This document shows positions 60,149 to 64,000 of a stretch of 64,000 bases of DNA, in pieces. A program made the position numbers and the translations under genes. The notes under the pieces were generated by a model. That model saw only the letters and a list, made by a program, of their open reading frames with translations, had not been told where the DNA came from and did not search any database. This DNA comes from Plantago elongata (Eukaryota; Streptophyta; Magnoliopsida; Lamiales; Plantaginaceae). The DNA lies in NCBI GenBank assembly GCA_036897095.1, contig JAYMSP010000198.1, positions 1 through 64,000 on the forward strand. The letters run 5' to 3'. Position 1 is the first letter of the stretch; every line of letters begins with the position of its first letter.

Positions 60149-61129
60149 ATGGAGCACCACACCACGACCAGCCGAGCCGAAGCCGAGCGCCTCCTCGGCA
60201 TCGCCGAGAAGCTTCTGGGCAGCAAAGACCTCTCCGGATCCAGAGACTTCGCCATTCTCGCCCAGGAAACCGAGCCTCTCCTCGACGGATCCGACCAGAT
60301 CCTCGCCGTAGCTGAGGTTCTCTTAGCCGCTGACACTAAATTACCCAACAATCAGCACGACTGGTACTCAATTCTCCAAATCCCTCACCGCACAATCGAG
60401 ACCGAGCTCATCAAGAAGCAGTACCGTCGTTTGGCCCTTCTCCTCCACCCGGATAAGAACAAATACGCTTTCGCTGACTCTGCCTTTCGTCTGGTAGCTG
60501 ATGCATGGGCTGTGCTGAGCGATTCAGGTCGGAAAGCGGCTTACGACTCTGAAACAGCACCTAGGTATGCGAAGGTGGATTTGAGTAAGAAAAGCCAGCC
60601 GTTTGCGAATTCGAATCAGAAGCTTCCGGTTCGACGAAGTGGCGGTAGGAAAAATTCGGCTGCTGCGCAGCCTCAGCCGCAGGGCGATTTCTGGACGGCA
60701 TGTCCGTACTGTCACAATTTGTTTGAGTACCCCAGGGTTTATGAAAATTGCTGTTTGAGGTGTTCGAATGAGAAATGCAGGAGGGCGTTTACGGGGACGG
60801 AGATACTGTCGATGCCGCCTCTGGTGCCCGGGAGAGAGGCGTATTATTGCTGCTGGGGTGTGTTTCCGATGGGGTTTTCTGAGGAGGGAGGTGGAGGGGG
60901 AAATGGGGATGTGTTTTCGAAATGGCAACCGCCTATGTTTGGGAAAGGTGCTGGAGCAATGCCAGAGCAAGCGGAGCCGGAGGCTCCAGCTCCTCCCACA
61001 AATGGCTCTGCCCCAGCTCCGGTTCCCGTTCAGGCTACGCCGGTGCAAGCCCAAGTGGAGGTGAATGCGGTGCATGTACAGACTCCGGGGCCGAGGAAGA
61101 GGGGCAGGCCTAGGAAGAATCCGCAGTGA
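60149..61129 (+). CDS. J-domain protein with zinc-ribbon-like motif and AT-hook end
   Basis: J proteins stimulate Hsp70 ATPase and recruit it to clients. This intronless gene encodes 326 residues. An N-terminal helical segment (1-65) of the type that precedes the J domain in this plant group is followed by the J domain (about 70-135) with its HPD triad at 100-102 (LLHPDKNKY). A Cys cluster follows: ACPYC (184-188) and CCLRCSNEKC (201-210), a zinc-ribbon-like module. The tail is Ala/Pro-rich and ends in GPRKRGRPRKN, an AT-hook-like motif suggesting nuclear DNA binding. The order J, zinc ribbon, AT-hook resembles the N-terminal half of the DUF3444 J proteins. The DUF3444 part itself is absent, as in several short plant members. 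Coding GC is much higher than the surroundings, normal for an intronless gene here. Confidence 0.9.
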   Translation: MEHHTTTSRAEAERLLGIAEKLLGSKDLSGSRDFAILAQETEPLLDGSDQILAVAEVLLAADTKLPNNQHDWYSILQIPHRTIETELIKKQYRRLALLLHPDKNKYAFADSAFRLVADAWAVLSDSGRKAAYDSETAPRYAKVDLSKKSQPFANSNQKLPVRRSGGRKNSAAAQPQPQGDFWTACPYCHNLFEYPRVYENCCLRCSNEKCRRAFTGTEILSMPPLVPGREAYYCCWGVFPMGFSEEGGGGGNGDVFSKWQPPMFGKGAGAMPEQAEPEAPAPPTNGSAPAPVPVQATPVQAQVEVNAVHVQTPGPRKRGRPRKNPQ

Positions 61130-63780
61130 GGTTTCAGTTGTGATTTGTGAATGTTATTGCTCTGTAGTTGTATCATGTATGGTTAAAATGCTGATCTTGT
61201 TCAGCTTATGTTGTTAACGTTACTGTGTTTGATGTGTACTGTATGATTGTTTGCTAGGTTTTTTTGCTTTGGGCTTCTTTTGTGTCTAAACTAGTGTAAA
61301 TTTTTAGCAATGTTCAAATCAAATGCAGATGGAGGTTGCTACATTTGAGGCGTTATGCTTCTATTCTGTTAATGTGTTGTTTTTGCATAGACTATTGATG
61401 TGAATGTGGCATTTGTGATTTCTCTGTTACTTTTGAGAACATGAATTATGCGTTTATGTCTAATCTTCCACTAGAGTTATGTGGTGGCATTTGTGTAACA
61501 GCTCTCTTGCATCACAGCGAAGAGTTGTCACATGCCGGCATTTTTTACGGCTCCTTTGCAATCATGTAGAAGAGCTGTTGTGTGTGACCATTCACTGCAC
61601 CTATTAGTGATTCCAAGTGCATATCTTTTTCTGTTAAATTGTATGGAAATGGTGGACACTGAAAAACTGTAGGCACTGAAAGATCCGACTTCTCTGACAT
61701 GATTACTAAGTGCAGTGGTCATTGCTGATAACTGGTGGAATTTATGACTGTTCAGAGATGAGGGGGCTAGTTTATCTGTTGATGTTCTTCTCCATTATAG
61801 ACCAGGTATATTCTGACTCATGGTAATAGTGTTTTATCTAGCTACGGTGCTGTTTCCCTTTTGTGCCTTGCGCATGTCTCTGATATGTGCCCCCTGTGAA
61901 TTATTTACCCATCGACCCAGTCACCCAGGTAATCTTAGTTTTATGCCCGTTTCTTTATTTATTCATGGTTCCTGTGTCAGTAAAGTGTAAACTGAGTTTC
62001 TACATGGCTTAATTGTCAATATCACGATGAATGCAAACTCATGATCTATTTCAATTTAATTGCTGGTCTCACATGCATTTAGCCATAGTTGGTGTGGTGG
62101 TTTCAAAACCAGTGGCGAGTGAGAATTTTTTGTTTGAGAGGCAAATTGTACGATAAATGGTACATTTTCATGTACACAAGTCGGGTTGGGTTTCATATAA
62201 ACTGAAACCGCTTAATAACTTAATAAACATTCGACATAAACTTCATCAATGACATTAAAAAAATCTATTATTAATCACGACTTATATTCTCAAAGTTTGT
62301 ATTTTACATATTACAACGAGATTTATTTCGTTAATGTTAGATGTTTTGATCAATAATATGAATAATTTTATTAATATCTTAGGTTGTTTCTAATTAGACT
62401 ACATGTAGATACTTGAAAATTTCGGGAGTTCGAGGGTGTGGCCGCACCTATCCGCACCCTCTCCGTTCGCCTCCGTTCAAAACTCATTCATTGCGAGATG
62501 TCTCGGATAACCGATATGGTGGCTGCACGAGCGACAATTGATATCTTAGTTACAGTGCAGATCATCTCTTTTGAGTTTATACGTAATGGCGTAAATGTAA
62601 TGTAGTGGATATACCTTATGATCAGTCTTATTTACAAGTGTTCCTCAAGTATATATGGTTAAAAGGTATCTAGTACAGTAATACCTGAATAATTAACTGA
62701 TAGTTAATTTTTTTTTCAACAAGTTAACTTGATAGATTCACAAACCAGTTAGATTTTCAGCTAGTTTGTTTGAAAAATGATGCGTTCATGTAACAGTCTT
62801 TTTATTAAAAAAGCTCACGAAACTGAAAATCTAGCTGAAAAGTTACCGGTAAACAGAGTCGTACCACATTTATGGCCATGGGCTGAACCGCTTAAGCTGA
62901 TTGTCAAATAGAAATTGATTCATGAAAGCATTGCTTTTTATTGCAGCTTGTTTTCCTCAAACGTTTCAGACTTTCATAATTATTTCCAAATACAAGCTCA
63001 TTTAGCAAAAGTCAATGCCTCCTTCTGGTTGGCAACTTGGCACTTCGCAGAATGTTAATCCGACAAGGTCTAGGAACAAAATCCAACGTTGCGAGGCCCA
63101 ACCTTGCGAGTTTTTGCAGTGATGGTATAAAGGGAGGAGAAAGGGCCGCCGACCCGTGTCAATTGATATTGCAGAACACGACTTGCAACCTTCACACTGA
63201 AAAAACAACGTGAAATGACTATTTCACCCTCACATCTCCCGACATAAGGTACTATGGCAGTTGCTTTCCTCTCACCTTCACCATCAATTCAAGCCATTAG
63301 TAGTACTTGGTTCTCTATTGTTAAGATTGTATTGTATCATGGTTTAGGTGGGTGGTTGGACCTTAATAGATTAGATAGCACCCTTAGAGTATTCTTGGTT
63401 CATCCCTTGAGTAGGATCTTCAGATTATTGGTCATCATCAGTTAGGAAGTTCTTTTAGGTTGGCAGCAGTGGCTTGGTAGGCATGGTTGTTGGCACGGCA
63501 GTCAACTCTGATGGCACGACAATTTGCACGGCAAGGCTTGGCACTTGGCACGGCAGTAGACACATCATTTGGCACAGCGTTCGGCTTGGTAATTGGCATG
63601 GTCCAGCTCCAATCAAGCGCTCTTTTGACAACTTTGGCACGACTTAAGGCAAGATCTTCAGTTTATTTAGTGGCATTTTCATCAAGCATTTTCACTAAGC
63701 CGTCCAATGTTGTAGTACATTTTGTACATGGCAGTAGTGTAAAAGCTAGATCGTTTTGTTGGACATTATTATAGGATGTA
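61130..63780. other. spacer, no gene seen
   Basis: The first few hundred bases are the likely 3' UTR of the J-protein gene. At about 62105-62480 a stretch with CCAGTGGCGAGTGAGAA at one side and GGTGTGGCCGCACC, GCACCCTCTCCG at the other resembles a common plant repeat, but its ends do not pair well. At 63480-63600 the motif GGCACGGC recurs several times. No coding gene is supported. Confidence 0.5.
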
Positions 63781-64000
63781 ATTATTTTGCGACTATTGAT
63801 GTATGCGAGTTCATTTAGACCGCCCTGATTATTATATATAATATTTGAGAGCCTTGGCTCTTTTATTAAAAAAAAAATTTAAGTCTTTCTTCTTCTCTAA
63901 TTGTCTCTCTCTCCCCCCTCCAATTTCTCTCTTCTCTTTCACCTTACCTTCCACAACCACCGGGCTCCACCGCACCACCTCACCACCTTACCACCGGCGA
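63480..64000 (+). other. promoter-like or LTR-like edge, incomplete
   Basis: A TATA-like ATTATATATAATAT (63830-63843) is followed by a C/T-rich stretch (63881-63945), then a GC-rich CACC-repeat sequence that runs off the window. This could be the promoter and 5' leader of a gene starting beyond the edge. It could equally be the R-U5 part of an LTR, given the GGCACGGC repeats just upstream and the GAGAGCCTTGGCTCTTTTATT motif. I cannot choose between them. Confidence 0.35.

Noticed and set aside
60524-61075. 183-codon antisense frame in the J-protein gene
   Set aside because: It is a shadow of the GC-rich sense gene, Arg/His-rich and without family features.
4721-61129. A biosynthetic or cytoskeletal gene cluster (reductase, lyase, actin linker, kinesin)
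   Set aside because: The genes belong to separate housekeeping pathways with no tailoring P450, transferase or synthase beside the reductase. The NET2-kinesin proximity looks like chance.
62105-62480. Possible transposon with GTGGCG-type ends
   Set aside because: The two sides do not pair well and no target duplication was found, so I left it as unexplained spacer.

Overview
The window is nuclear DNA of a flowering plant, most likely a core eudicot. The genes are intron-rich with GT-AG splicing and encode plant-specific families: a plastid-targeted argininosuccinate lyase, a NETWORKED actin-binding protein and a class I P450 reductase. The spacers are AT-rich and carry plant-type DNA transposons (hAT, PIF/Harbinger, Stowaway-like, Helitron-like). 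I cannot fix family or genus from the sequence alone.

Layout. 1-4720 is gene-poor, with one unassigned coding relic (1433-1921) and an AT/GT microsatellite. 4721-11702 (+) is an 18-exon NADPH-cytochrome P450 reductase gene. 12473-17118 (-), convergent with it, is a 4-exon NET2-type actin-binding gene. 17119-20453 is the divergent spacer to the next gene. It holds a roughly 1.3-kb element with about 360-bp inverted arms enclosing a CpG-rich minisatellite of 20-bp units. 20454-24633 (+) is a 7-exon argininosuccinate lyase gene. 24634-30205 is an AT-rich spacer with a Helitron-like end and an unidentified exon-like fragment. 30206-38120 (-) is a 27-exon KIN-4 kinesin gene. 38121-45854 is a transposon graveyard with a Helitron-like end, a LINE scrap, a hAT element with an 8-bp target duplication, and a broken Raf-like kinase copy. 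45855-55039 (-) is a 16-exon ULP2-type SUMO protease gene with one GC-AG intron and a Stowaway-like insertion. 55040-60148 has an inverted pair of small MITEs and a PIF/Harbinger element with clear ends. 60149-61129 (+) is an intronless J-domain protein gene. 61130-64000 is mostly empty, ending in promoter-like or LTR-like sequence at the window edge.

I assembled the exon models by hand from splice sites, reading phase and remembered family sequence. In all five multi-exon genes the summed coding length is a multiple of three and every junction keeps phase. The six intact genes look like ordinary unrelated housekeeping, cell-biology and pollen genes. I see no operon-like or metabolic-cluster logic linking them. 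The most unusual content is in the repeats, above all the long-armed element with the CpG-rich 20-bp array. I found no convincing new multi-gene system.
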